This document shows positions 51,910 to 60,099 of a stretch of DNA of 64,000 nt, piece by piece (the stretch's first letter is position 1; every line of letters starts with the position of its first letter). Where the stretch lies: positions 124,001 through 188,000 of the forward strand of contig JAYZDS010000007.1 in assembly GCA_036337715.1 (NCBI GenBank), given 5' to 3'. The notes below the pieces were generated by a model, which had not been told where the DNA came from, did no database searches, and was given only the letters and a program-made list of their open reading frames with translations. Position numbers and translations under genes: made by a program. The stretch is from JAURNZ01 sp036337715 (GTDB taxonomy: Bacteria; Pseudomonadota; Gammaproteobacteria; Comchoanobacterales; Comchoanobacteraceae).

Positions 51910-52562
51910 GAATCACCTTCTATATAACGACTGTCATCTCTAACTACTTTGGGGACAGTGACTCTGTTATCAATTGAAACAGGTTCATAGACACAACGAT
52001 TTTCACCCTCATCATATCTAACTTCAACCTGTCCTGATAATGGAAAATCTTTTCTGAAAGGGAACCCTTTAAAGCCATAATCAGTTAAAATTCGTCTCAA
52101 ATCTGGGTGACCATTAAATATAATACCGAACAAGTCAAAAGCTTCTCTTTCATACCAATTAGCATGTTGATAAATGGAACAAATCGAATCTACTTCAGGC
52201 GGGTCTGATTCAATAAATGTTTTTAGTCTTACTCGATGGTTTAAGTGTGTTGATAAGAAATGATACACCACCGCAATACGTGGCAGTGGCCAAGAGGAAT
52301 CATCAGGTTTATTTTGCGTTGCACGACTGTAACCTGTAGCAGTGGTGCTAACAGTATCCCATTCGCCGATACCATAAGTTAAGTAATCAATCCCACAAAG
52401 GTCAATTAAAATATCAAACTTCAATTCAGCTTGTTTTTTTAATATTTTGCAGCATTCTTTGATCATTTTGCTCGGAACAATAATGGTGATTTGATTATTT
52501 TCTTCTGAAAATTGGCATCCCTTTGGTAAGTTTGATTTTAAAGCGCGTAATAAACTTTTCAT
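51906..52562 (-). CDS. nuoC: NADH-quinone oxidoreductase subunit C
   Basis: A 218-residue, 30-kDa-type subunit. ANWYEREAFDLFGIIFNGHPDLRRIL is the family signature, followed by GFPFRKDFPLSG. FDILIDLCGIDYLTY lies in the N-terminal half. It stabilises the NuoB-NuoD junction. Overlaps nuoB and nuoD by 4 bases each. Confidence 0.96.
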   Translation of the reverse strand: MKSLLRALKSNLPKGCQFSEENNQITIIVPSKMIKECCKILKKQAELKFDILIDLCGIDYLTYGIGEWDTVSTTATGYSRATQNKPDDSSWPLPRIAVVYHFLSTHLNHRVRLKTFIESDPPEVDSICSIYQHANWYEREAFDLFGIIFNGHPDLRRILTDYGFKGFPFRKDFPLSGQVEVRYDEGENRCVYEPVSIDNRVTVPKVVRDDSRYIEGDS

Positions 52563-53056
52563 CTATCACCTCTTAAAATCACTTTACTGTGTTTGATCTT
52601 GTTTTGTAACTGGATGATGCCATAAACTAAAGCCTCAGCAGTTGGTGGGCAGCCAGGCACATAAATATCTACAGGAACGACACGATCACAGCCTCTAACA
52701 ACAGAATAAGAATAATGATAATAACCGCCACCGTTTGCACATGATCCCATGGAAATAACATATTTAGGCTCTGACATCATATCATATACATTTCGCAGTG
52801 GTTGAGCCATTTTGTTACATAAGGTACCAGCAACAATCATAACATCTGATTGCCTAGGGCTTGGTCTAAATGTCACACCAAAACGGTCGAAGTCAAATCT
52901 AGTGGCACCTGCATGCATCATTTCAACCGCACAGCATGCTAGTCCAAATGTGACAGGCATTAACGAACCGGTATCAGCCCACTTAATAAGTTGATCTAAT
53001 GTTGTTGTTGCAATGTTATGGTTTATATCTTCTTTATTTTTCAATTGTTTAGCCAT
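52559..53056 (-). CDS. nuoB: NADH-quinone oxidoreductase subunit B
   Basis: A 165-residue subunit that holds terminal cluster N2. CCAVEMMHAG gives the adjacent cysteine pair, and GSCANGGGYYHYSYSVVRGC and YVPGCPPTAEAL give the remaining ligands. GVTFRPSPRQSDVMIVAGT is conserved. It follows nuoA after 26 bases, with no strong ribosome binding site. Confidence 0.97.
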   Translation of the reverse strand: MAKQLKNKEDINHNIATTTLDQLIKWADTGSLMPVTFGLACCAVEMMHAGATRFDFDRFGVTFRPSPRQSDVMIVAGTLCNKMAQPLRNVYDMMSEPKYVISMGSCANGGGYYHYSYSVVRGCDRVVPVDIYVPGCPPTAEALVYGIIQLQNKIKHSKVILRGDR

Positions 53057-53082
53057 ATTAATATTCTAACATATCTCGTTGT

Positions 53083-53460
53083 TTATTCCCACTCAAGGGC
53101 GCCTACACGCCACTCATAAATAAAACCAATGGTTAAAATGCCTAAAAAGAACACCATTGTGAAAATTCCAAGCCAGCTGATTTCTCTGAACGCAACTGCC
53201 CATGGAAATAAAAATGCTGTTTCAAGATCAAAAATTATGAATAAAATAGCAACAAGAAAAAAACGAATATCAAAAGGTATTCTTGCATCATCAAAGGCAT
53301 CAAAACCGCACTCAAAAGCGGCATTTTTAGTTTTGTTTGGTTTATTTGGTGTGATACCAGTGATTCGACTAGCAAAGTTAATGCTCATCATACCAATACC
53401 AACACCAAGACCAATAATAGCCAAAATTAATATGCCAGAGTAGTCAAATAAATTAAACAT
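53083..53460 (-). CDS. nuoA: NADH-quinone oxidoreductase subunit A
   Basis: A 125-residue subunit with three spans. NAAFECGFDAFDDARIPFDIRFFLVAILFIIFDLETAFLFPW is, in overlapping parts, the conserved loop and span-2 region of NuoA/ND3, with the regulatory-loop Cys in ECGF. First gene of the 14-gene operon nuoA-N. It is preceded by tRNA-Leu on the same strand, an order also known in other gammaproteobacteria. Confidence 0.96.
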   Translation of the reverse strand: MFNLFDYSGILILAIIGLGVGIGMMSINFASRITGITPNKPNKTKNAAFECGFDAFDDARIPFDIRFFLVAILFIIFDLETAFLFPWAVAFREISWLGIFTMVFFLGILTIGFIYEWRVGALEWE

Positions 53461-53485
53461 ACATCATTCCTGTTCTATATAGTAA

Positions 53486-53569
53486 TGCCGAAGGTCGGAC
53501 TCGAACCGACACGGTTATACAACCACTGCCCCCTCAAGGCAGCGTGTCTACCAATTCCACCACTTCGGC
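53486..53569 (-). tRNA. leuU: tRNA-Leu, anticodon GAG
   Basis: A class II tRNA of 84 nt. The acceptor stem pairs GCCGAAG with CTTCGGC. The anticodon arm is CTGCC-TTGAGGG-GGCAG with anticodon GAG, a variable arm follows (TGGTTGTATAACC), and the T arm is GTCGG-TTCGAGT-CCGAC. It closely resembles E. coli tRNA-Leu(GAG) and reads CUC/CUU codons. The 3' CCA is not encoded. Located between secG and nuoA, all on the minus strand. Confidence 0.96.
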
Positions 53570-53584
53570 AGGTTTTTTTAATAT

Positions 53585-53851
53585 TCACTTAGTTGTTTCT
53601 ACCAATAAAGTAGTTTCAGTAGCTTTTTTATGAATAATTCCAATCATAAGACAATTTACAAAAAAAATAATTGCTAGCATTGTAGTTAATTTAACAAGAA
53701 AGCCTGAGGAACCTTGGCTGCCGAATAAACTGGAAGAAGAACCGCTACTGAATGCAACGCCCATTTCAGCGCCTTTGCCTTTTTGTGCAAGGATGATTGC
53801 AATTAATGCAATGCATACAAAAAAATGAAAAGTTAAGAATAATGTGTACAT
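53585..53851 (-). CDS. secG: Protein translocase subunit SecG
   Basis: An 88-residue inner-membrane protein with two spans, accessory to SecYE. ILAQKGKGAEMGVAFSSG (the cytoplasmic loop) and LFGSQGSSGFLVKLT, which begins the second span, match SecG closely. The order tpiA-secG-tRNA-Leu-nuo is the usual gammaproteobacterial one. The start overlaps the tpiA end by 19 bases. Confidence 0.92.
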   Translation of the reverse strand: MYTLFLTFHFFVCIALIAIILAQKGKGAEMGVAFSSGSSSSLFGSQGSSGFLVKLTTMLAIIFFVNCLMIGIIHKKATETTLLVETTK

Positions 53852-54543
53852 ATATTTACCATTTGGTTTGTCGAGTTGTAATCTAAGGAGGCACCACCAA
53901 CAAGGAAGCCATCAACATCGCATTCAGCTAATGTCTTAATGTTGTCAGGGTTCACACTGCCACCATAAATGAATTTTGTGTCAATTAATTCTTTGACCCA
54001 ATGATTTATCATATTAATTTCTTTATTGTCTGGCGTCAAGCCTGAACCTATGGCCCATCTTGGTTCATAGGCAATCCAAATATCACTTGATTCATCTAAC
54101 ATATCTAAAATGGGTTTAAGCTGAGCGAGTAAAACATCCTTAGTACGTGCAGATTGTTTTTCCTCTAATGTTTCACCAATGCAGATGATAGGTTTTAGGT
54201 TATTCGCCAAACACTGTTTGACTTGATTGCATGTTGATTCAATCGATTCAAATTTTCGTCTTTCGGAATGACCAACCAATGCGTAGGAGCAACCAAAATT
54301 AGAAAACATGTCAGCCGAAAGCTGGCCTGTATGGGCGCCATGATTGTGCTCACTGACGCATTGCGCACTTAGACTAATATTCGTTTTATTCAGTAAATCA
54401 TAAGCTGCAGAAGTGAGTATTGCAGGCACAGAAAGTATAAATTTGGATGAATCAAATTTGTCGTTATCAAGGATGTGTTTGCAATAAAGCTCAAGGCTTT
54501 TCTGCGAGCCATTCATTTTCCAGTTAGCAATAAAGTATTTCAT
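53833..54543 (-). CDS. tpiA: Triosephosphate isomerase
   Basis: A 236-residue enzyme, on the short side for the family (about 250). It interconverts dihydroxyacetone phosphate and glyceraldehyde 3-phosphate. Catalytic residues are visible: Lys9 in NWKMNG, His92 in VGHSERR and Glu160 in AYEPRWAIGSG. The loop-6 hinge, usually PVW, reads PRW (Arg162), which is unusual. FIYGGSVNPDN and VGGASLD are the phosphate-binding loops. There is no clear ribosome binding site. Overlaps secG by 19 bases. Confidence 0.95.
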   Translation of the reverse strand: MKYFIANWKMNGSQKSLELYCKHILDNDKFDSSKFILSVPAILTSAAYDLLNKTNISLSAQCVSEHNHGAHTGQLSADMFSNFGCSYALVGHSERRKFESIESTCNQVKQCLANNLKPIICIGETLEEKQSARTKDVLLAQLKPILDMLDESSDIWIAYEPRWAIGSGLTPDNKEINMINHWVKELIDTKFIYGGSVNPDNIKTLAECDVDGFLVGGASLDYNSTNQMVNICTHYS

Positions 54544-54653
54544 AATACGTAATTAAACATTAACACTCAACAATTTAACTAAAAATAGCTGTAAAAACAA
54601 TAGTCAATTTTTATTGTTGGCTTATAATACATTTTGTAATTTACATGCGTGTC

Positions 54654-54746
54654 TTGAGTTTTAGTTTAAAAAAGGGTAATATGATTTTTTACCTCGCTTT
54701 ATACATTGATAAAGCTCATTTAATTTGACCCATGAGGAACAAAAAT
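54654..54746 (+). promoter_or_regulatory. Promoter and folded leader of the S6-S18 operon
   Basis: TTGAGT (54654-54659), 17 nt, TAATAT (54677-54682) predicts a start near 54689 and a leader of about 58 nt. The leader can fold as GCTTTAT-ACATTG-ATAAAGC (54696-54715). CTCAT (54715-54719) can pair with ATGAG (54732-54736), covering most of the GAGGAA ribosome binding site (54734-54739). Such sequestering structures are compatible with the autoregulation known for S6:S18 leaders, although the CCG motif described for them is not evident. Confidence 0.5.
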
Positions 54747-55295
54747 ATGTCAAATCATTACGAAATATTACTTATTATAAGACCTGAATTTGCTGAAAAA
54801 ATTCCAGAAATGCTTGAAAAACATAAATACATTGTTGAGCAAGCGAAAGGTTCAATAGATAGAATAGAGGAATGGGGGAAACGTAACCTAGCATACTCCA
54901 TAGACGATATTCAGAAAGCAAATTATGTTTTAATCAACATCACATGCCCTGTAGAGGCAAAAGAGCAGTTAGAGGACTACTACAAGTTCAATGAAATGAT
55001 TTTAAGAAAATTAGTTCTTCGTAATAAAAAACCTCAAGTTGAGAAAACATTAATGATGAAGACAGTCGAAGCAGATGCAAATGACACGCGTTTGCCAAAA
55101 ATGACTTCTTTTAAACATAAAAACGATATCGATTATAAATCTAAGCGTATTTTGAAATATTATGTTATGGAAACTGGCAGAATTGTGCCAAGCAGGCTTA
55201 CTAATACTTCAATGTTGATGCAGAGAAAAATTGCTAAAGCTGTTAAGCTTGCAAGGTTCATTGCTTTATTACCTTATTGTGATAGACATGCCTAA
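54747..55295 (+). CDS. rpsF-rpsR: Fused ribosomal proteins S6 and S18 (single 182-residue protein)
   Basis: One uninterrupted frame encodes both 30S platform proteins. Residues 1-97 are S6: NHYEILLIIRPEF, EEWGKRNLAYSIDDIQKANYVL, FNEMILRKLVLRNK. Residues about 123-182 are S18: NDIDYKSKRILKYYVMETG, RIVPSRLTNTSMLMQRKIA, KAVKLARFIALLPYCDRHA. About 25 residues link them. The S18 part lacks the basic N-terminal 10-15 residues of a free S18. Internal ATG 55101 (Met119) has no Shine-Dalgarno sequence upstream. The start ATG 54747 has GAGGAA 7 bases before it; an upstream ATG at 54732 has none. S6 and S18 normally bind 16S rRNA as a heterodimer, so a fusion is structurally reasonable. Confidence 0.93.
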   Translation: MSNHYEILLIIRPEFAEKIPEMLEKHKYIVEQAKGSIDRIEEWGKRNLAYSIDDIQKANYVLINITCPVEAKEQLEDYYKFNEMILRKLVLRNKKPQVEKTLMMKTVEADANDTRLPKMTSFKHKNDIDYKSKRILKYYVMETGRIVPSRLTNTSMLMQRKIAKAVKLARFIALLPYCDRHA

Positions 55296-56208
55296 AACCA
55301 AAACCAGTCAATTTGTTACTAAATTTGGTAAAAAATATTCAGATAATTTAATTTATGGGGTTGCCTTTACTTTCGCAATGGTTGCACTTTCCATGCTTGG
55401 GTTGCCCACTATGTGGATAGCAACTTCGTTTATCGTTTTAGTACATTTGAGACATGATTTGTCCCAGAGCGCAGTCATTGCTTTGGTTGCGGTCTTAACT
55501 ATTTTCTTTATATCTGGTTCTTACAATGCGTTTATTCCGATTCTTGCAGTTGTTTTGTCTGCTGAATTATATAAAAGATACCATTCTTTAATGTTGTCCT
55601 ATGAGGCCTTAATTATTTTGGCTATGCTAAGCGTTATCCTGATACATTTATTTGTACCCGACATATCTAGTTGGTGGATAGCACGTTTTGATCCAATTAA
55701 AGAAATTGTTTTAAATGATAAATCTGTTGATGCTAAGCAAGTGAACGAAGCGTTTACTGCGATGTCCAAGATTGCAACTGGTTTGACAGCCATTTCAGCG
55801 ATCTTATCTGCAATGCTGGGATTAACCATAGGTTCAATTTGGTATGCAGCGATTGAAAAGAAAACTAAAAAACTAAGCAATGAATTATTAGGTGCAAGAA
55901 TGGGTCTAATCATCCCCATATTAAGTCTTTTTGGTATTGTTGCCTGGTTATTGAAATACAACTGGATGGTTGACATGTTGCCTATTGTCATTGGTGCACT
56001 GTCTCTTTATGGCTTGTATGTATTCATATGTGTATCTTGGTATTTATTTAAGAAGCCAATTTGGATATACATTATGTTTTTACTTGGATTATTCTTATAC
56101 ATGAGTTTTGATGTGTTTAAGATTTTTATTGTGCTAATTGCTGTAACGGATTATTTTGCAAATTGGCGTGAAATATTTAAAAAGGTATCTGTTGATACTA
56201 AAGATTGA
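55288..56208 (+). CDS. DUF2232-like polytopic membrane protein
   Basis: A 306-residue protein with about eight spans. It starts at ATG 55288 inside the last codons of the S6-S18 gene (ATGCCTAA overlap). A membrane protein of the DUF2232/YybS type is commonly found between rpsR and rplI in gammaproteobacteria such as Pseudomonas; position, length and the late segment LGLTIGSIWYAAIEKK support this. Function unknown. The gene lies within an otherwise housekeeping operon, 19 bases before rplI. Confidence 0.75.
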   Translation: MPKTKTSQFVTKFGKKYSDNLIYGVAFTFAMVALSMLGLPTMWIATSFIVLVHLRHDLSQSAVIALVAVLTIFFISGSYNAFIPILAVVLSAELYKRYHSLMLSYEALIILAMLSVILIHLFVPDISSWWIARFDPIKEIVLNDKSVDAKQVNEAFTAMSKIATGLTAISAILSAMLGLTIGSIWYAAIEKKTKKLSNELLGARMGLIIPILSLFGIVAWLLKYNWMVDMLPIVIGALSLYGLYVFICVSWYLFKKPIWIYIMFLLGLFLYMSFDVFKIFIVLIAVTDYFANWREIFKKVSVDTKD

Positions 56209-56227
56209 TTATGATGAGGAAAAAAAT

Positions 56228-56827
56228 ATGCGTGTATTGTTAAAAGAAAAAATTTTAAACCTAGGTACAGTTGGAGACCAAGTTGAAGTTCGCTCAGGTT
56301 ATGCTCGAAATTTCTTAATTCCACAAGGTAAAGCAATGGCAGTGAACCAAGAAAATCTAGCTGAATTTGAAAAAATTAGGAAAGCGCTTGAAGCCAATGA
56401 AGCTGAGAAGTTAGCAATGGCTGAGAAAAGAGCTGAAAAGCTTAAAAAACAAGCCATTGTTTTTGAGTCAAAAGTTAAAGAAGGCGATCAAATTTTTGGA
56501 TCCATTACGGTAAGTGAGTTAGCAGATATGTATGCTAATCATGGCCACGAAGTGCTTCGAAGTGAACTAAAAATCATTGATGGTCCGATTAAATCACTGG
56601 GAGAATATGATTATATATTACAGGTTCACCCTGATTTAAGTTTACATCTGAAGTTCAAGGTCGTCAGTGATCAGCCAATCGAAAAAACTGAAAAAGTAAA
56701 AAATACCAAAGCGACAGAAGATACCATTGATGAACAAATGGATCAAGTTGAAGAGGTAGTTGAAGAAGTAGTCGAAGAAAAAGAAAATCTAGAAGATAAC
56801 GATACCTCTATTGATGATAAAGAATAA
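56228..56827 (+). CDS. rplI: Ribosomal protein L9 with acidic C-terminal extension
   Basis: A 199-residue protein; L9 is usually about 148-150. Residues 1-148 show the two-domain L9: MRVLLKEKILNLGTVGDQVEVRSGYARNFLIPQGKA (in overlapping parts), a long connecting helix rich in Ala/Glu/Lys, and the C-terminal rRNA-binding domain with GSITVSELAD. Residues 150-199 are an added Glu/Asp/Val-rich tail. ATG 56228 has GATGAGGA upstream. The stop shares a base with the dnaB ATG (TAATG). Confidence 0.95.
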   Translation: MRVLLKEKILNLGTVGDQVEVRSGYARNFLIPQGKAMAVNQENLAEFEKIRKALEANEAEKLAMAEKRAEKLKKQAIVFESKVKEGDQIFGSITVSELADMYANHGHEVLRSELKIIDGPIKSLGEYDYILQVHPDLSLHLKFKVVSDQPIEKTEKVKNTKATEDTIDEQMDQVEEVVEEVVEEKENLEDNDTSIDDKE

Positions 56828-58209
56828 TGGTTGAGGTCAAAGCAGAGGATCAATTAAAAATACCTCCTCATGCACAAGAGGCCGAACGTTTTATCCTTGG
56901 GGCATTGATGTCTGAGCCATCATGCTTCGAACGCGTATCTGAGGTATTGCAAGCTAAAGATTTTTACATGCCTCAGCATAAACTTCTTTATGAAATCATT
57001 GCTGGTTTAGCAAGACAAGATAAGCCATTTGATGCTGCAATCCTTGTTGAATCCTTATCTCATGACAAACGAATTGAAGAAGTTGGTGGAGAGTCTTATC
57101 TATATCATTGCCTTCAATCAGTACCAAGTATCATCAATATTCTAGCCTATGCCAAAGTTGTTCGTGAAAAAGCGGTGCTAAGACAACTCATAGGTACTTG
57201 TCAAGAAATTGCATCAACCGCCTATCAACCAAAAGAAGGTGAAGACTGGGAAAAAATCATTGATAAAGCAGAGCAGAAAATTTTTGCGATCAGTGATCAA
57301 CGTTCCTCATCCGATTCAATGCCAGAGTCTCTAAGTGATATTTTAGCAAGAACAGCTGAAAGAATTGATCTACTTCATGAAATGAAGGGTGCCATCACTG
57401 GTTTGCCAACCGGCTTTTCTGATTTAGATAAAATGACATCTGGTTTACAAGCGGGTGATTTAGTCATAATTGCAGGAAGACCCTCAATGGGAAAGACTGT
57501 TTTTGGTGTTAATATTGCTGAACATGCCGCTATTCAGACAAAAAAGCCAGTTGTTATTTTTAGTTTAGAGATGCCAAGTGAAATGATTGTCATGCGAATG
57601 CTGTCTTCTCTTGGTAGGATTAATCAACAACGATTAAGAACAGGACAATTAAAAGAAGATGATTGGCCAAGACTAACCTCAGCAATGAGTATGTTATCAG
57701 ATGTGCCAATTTTTATTGATGATCAGCCTGGTTTATCCCCTAATGAAATTAAAAGTAGACTACGAAGAATTGCTAAACAGCATGGTGAAATTGGACTTGT
57801 TTTAGTTGATTATCTGCAACTCATGCAAGTGCCGGAAGCAAAAGACAATCGAACTAATGAAATTTCAATTATTTCCAGATCCTTAAAGCTAATCGCAAAA
57901 GAGTTAAGTACGCCAGTGATTGCATTATCACAATTAAATCGTGGTCTTGAACAAAGAACAGATAAACGACCTGTAATGTCTGATTTAAGAGAATCTGGTG
58001 CTATTGAACAAGATGCTGATCTAATCGGCTTCATATATAGAGACGAGGTTTATAACGAAAACACACCTGATAAAGGAGTTGCTGAAATTATTATAGGTAA
58101 GCAAAGAAATGGTCCAATTGGTAAAGTCAGATTAACGTTTCTTGGTGAATATGTTCGTTTTGAGAATTATATTCATGAAGTAGTTGAAGCTGCTCAGTAT
58201 TCGGAGTAA
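56827..58209 (+). CDS. dnaB: Replicative DNA helicase DnaB
   Basis: A 460-residue hexameric helicase that unwinds DNA at the fork. The N-terminal helical domain begins IPPHAQEAERFILGALM. The RecA-like domain has Walker A AGRPSMGKT (about residue 221), VLVDYLQLM (Walker B) and the arginine-finger/H4 region SDLRESGAIEQDADLIGFIYRD. Length and features are those of E. coli DnaB (471). Located after rplI and before alr, a common order. Confidence 0.97.
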   Translation: MVEVKAEDQLKIPPHAQEAERFILGALMSEPSCFERVSEVLQAKDFYMPQHKLLYEIIAGLARQDKPFDAAILVESLSHDKRIEEVGGESYLYHCLQSVPSIINILAYAKVVREKAVLRQLIGTCQEIASTAYQPKEGEDWEKIIDKAEQKIFAISDQRSSSDSMPESLSDILARTAERIDLLHEMKGAITGLPTGFSDLDKMTSGLQAGDLVIIAGRPSMGKTVFGVNIAEHAAIQTKKPVVIFSLEMPSEMIVMRMLSSLGRINQQRLRTGQLKEDDWPRLTSAMSMLSDVPIFIDDQPGLSPNEIKSRLRRIAKQHGEIGLVLVDYLQLMQVPEAKDNRTNEISIISRSLKLIAKELSTPVIALSQLNRGLEQRTDKRPVMSDLRESGAIEQDADLIGFIYRDEVYNENTPDKGVAEIIIGKQRNGPIGKVRLTFLGEYVRFENYIHEVVEAAQYSE

Positions 58210-58218
58210 GTTAGGTTT

Positions 58219-59259
58219 ATGAAATCTGTATTATCAATTAATACCAATGCAATAGCTCATAATTTACAACAAATAAAAAGCCGATACCCTGATGTTAAAA
58301 TATTGGCCTATCTGAAACAAAATGCTTACAGTTTATCAGATGAACTTATATCATCTGTTGTAACCTCTGCAGATGGATTCGGTGTGACTGATTTTAAAGC
58401 TGCACAAAAATTAAGAAGTATTTATGCAGATAAAGTGATTGTTGATGCCTCATTGCCTCCTTTGAAAAGTGCTTTAGTTGCCGCTAGCAAACAAAATATA
58501 ACAGTTGTTGTTTATAGCTTGGAAATGATAGAACTGATTGTAAATCATAAGATTAAAGGTAATTATTGGCTTAAAATAAGCACTGGCTTTAATCGATTAG
58601 GTATTTCTGTTAAAGATGCTGACGACTCAATTAAAAAACTTGAGAAATATACGACAAATACACTTGTATTGATGACACATTTTATGGATTCTGAAGTTAG
58701 TTCTCCTATTTTAAAAGAACAAATGGATACATGGTTAAAATTAACCAGTCAATATCGTTTGCCAATATCTCATGCCAGAAGTTGTACATTATTGCAGGGT
58801 TTGGATCCGGTTGGTGACTGGGTAAGGCCAGGTTTGATGCTTTATGGTTTAATGACAAATCCGTCTTGGGACCTAAAATTAGCAGTCACATTAAAAGCCC
58901 CAATCTACCAAATTCGAAATGTGAAAGCGGGGGATTTTATTGGTTACGATCATAGTTACCAATTTGAAAATGATACACGTGTAGCCATTGTTGCTATTGG
59001 TTATGGTGATGGATTTCCACTTGAGCTTTCAGCTGAGAGTAGGTTGGCAGTAAAAGGAAAACAAGTTTCTATTGTTGGAAAAGTATCTATGGACTTCATT
59101 GCAATTAATATTGGTAGTCTTGATGTCGCAGTAGGTGATTATGTTGAAATAATAGGCCCTAATGCAGATGTGTTTAAAAATTATCCCCATGCCCCACATG
59201 CCATCATAACAAACTTTAAACATAGACGTATTAATCTAGAGGTTACTCATCATGCATAG
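58219..59259 (+). CDS. alr: Alanine racemase
   Basis: A 346-residue fold-type III PLP enzyme that provides D-alanine for peptidoglycan. The PLP lysine is Lys33 in AYLKQNAYSLS; the usual continuation is KANAYGHG, so the glycine-histidine-glycine is replaced by Ser-Leu-Ser. The second catalytic base is Tyr243 in IGYDHSY. TGFNRLGI, WVRPGLMLYG, AIGYGDGFP and GKVSMDF are family motifs. Starts 9 bases after dnaB; overlaps sdhE by 8 bases. Confidence 0.92.
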   Translation: MKSVLSINTNAIAHNLQQIKSRYPDVKILAYLKQNAYSLSDELISSVVTSADGFGVTDFKAAQKLRSIYADKVIVDASLPPLKSALVAASKQNITVVVYSLEMIELIVNHKIKGNYWLKISTGFNRLGISVKDADDSIKKLEKYTTNTLVLMTHFMDSEVSSPILKEQMDTWLKLTSQYRLPISHARSCTLLQGLDPVGDWVRPGLMLYGLMTNPSWDLKLAVTLKAPIYQIRNVKAGDFIGYDHSYQFENDTRVAIVAIGYGDGFPLELSAESRLAVKGKQVSIVGKVSMDFIAINIGSLDVAVGDYVEIIGPNADVFKNYPHAPHAIITNFKHRRINLEVTHHA

Positions 59260-59479
59260 TAAAGATAAGATTAAATGGCGTTGTCGTAGAGGTGTACTCG
59301 AGCTTGATGTGATTTTTACGCGTTTTTTGGATGAAAAGTATGATGGGTTGAAAGAAAGTGATAAAGAATTATTTGTGTCTTTATTAGAGCAGCCTGATCC
59401 ACTGTTACAAAAATGGTTAATCTATGGAGAAACACCTGATGAGTCATTTGCGAGCATAGTTGATTTGATATTATCATGA
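59252..59479 (+). CDS. sdhE: Succinate dehydrogenase assembly factor SdhE
   Basis: A 75-residue helical protein. The signature RRGVLELDVIF (RGxxELD) is that of SdhE/YgfY/SDHAF2, which promotes covalent attachment of FAD to succinate dehydrogenase. The following LEQPDPLLQKWLIYGETP is also family-typical. It overlaps alr by 8 bases and the Sel1 gene by 4 (ATGA). Confidence 0.92.
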   Translation: MHSKDKIKWRCRRGVLELDVIFTRFLDEKYDGLKESDKELFVSLLEQPDPLLQKWLIYGETPDESFASIVDLILS

Positions 59480-60099
59480 ATTTTAAACTATTTTTAACCC
59501 CCGGTGTTTATTGGCGAGTCATCGGTTCAATATTTACATTATGTTTAATGCTTTTTTTATTTGAATGTAATTCCAATGCGCCAATGGCTGAGGCGATTGG
59601 TGCGTTTGAAATGGGTGAGATACGTCTTGCTTATCATTTGTGGGTTGATAAAGAAGAACATTGGAGTCCTGAAGTTCAAAGAGGGTATGCGTTAATGCTT
59701 TTAAAAGGCGAGTATGTTGAAAAAGACACAAAGCTTGGTAAAGCAATGTTGATTAATGCAGCGAACCAGTGTGATGTTGTGGCTATGCGTGAGCTTGGTT
59801 TACTTTTTCTTCGTGGAGAATATGTTGGTCAAGATTTCCAATTATCCTATAAGTGGCTTCATAAAGCTGCTCAAAAGGGCGATACCTCAAGTATGAACGT
59901 ACTTGGATGGATGTATACGAATGGGGTAGGAATTGATTCAGATTTAAGTCGTGCCCTTTTTTGGTATGGTATTTCTGCATTAAAAGGGAATGATGCTGCT
60001 TTGGATTTATTAAAGTATATAAAAGTGTATTTTAAACAAGAAGAATACGATATCGTGTTGCAAAGTTTAACGCTATGGCAGCCCGATCTTTCTTGTTAA
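59476..60099 (+). CDS. Sel1-repeat protein, membrane-anchored or exported
   Basis: A 207-residue protein. The N-terminus has a basic start and one span (about residues 13-30, VIGSIFTLCLMLFLFEC), which may be an anchor or lipoprotein-like signal ending at Cys31. Three to four Sel1/TPR-like units follow, for example AMRELGLLFLRGEYVGQD and SMNVLGWMYTNGVGIDSD. Sel1 proteins act as scaffolds; several in Legionella relatives affect host entry. The stop shares TTAA with the convergent icmF gene. Specific function unknown. Confidence 0.75.
   Translation: MNFKLFLTPGVYWRVIGSIFTLCLMLFLFECNSNAPMAEAIGAFEMGEIRLAYHLWVDKEEHWSPEVQRGYALMLLKGEYVEKDTKLGKAMLINAANQCDVVAMRELGLLFLRGEYVGQDFQLSYKWLHKAAQKGDTSSMNVLGWMYTNGVGIDSDLSRALFWYGISALKGNDAALDLLKYIKVYFKQEEYDIVLQSLTLWQPDLSC

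Noticed and set aside
55101..55295. Separate rpsR gene starting at internal ATG 55101
   Set aside because: There is no Shine-Dalgarno sequence, no stop before it, and the product would lack the S18 N-terminus. It remains a possibility that proteomics could settle.
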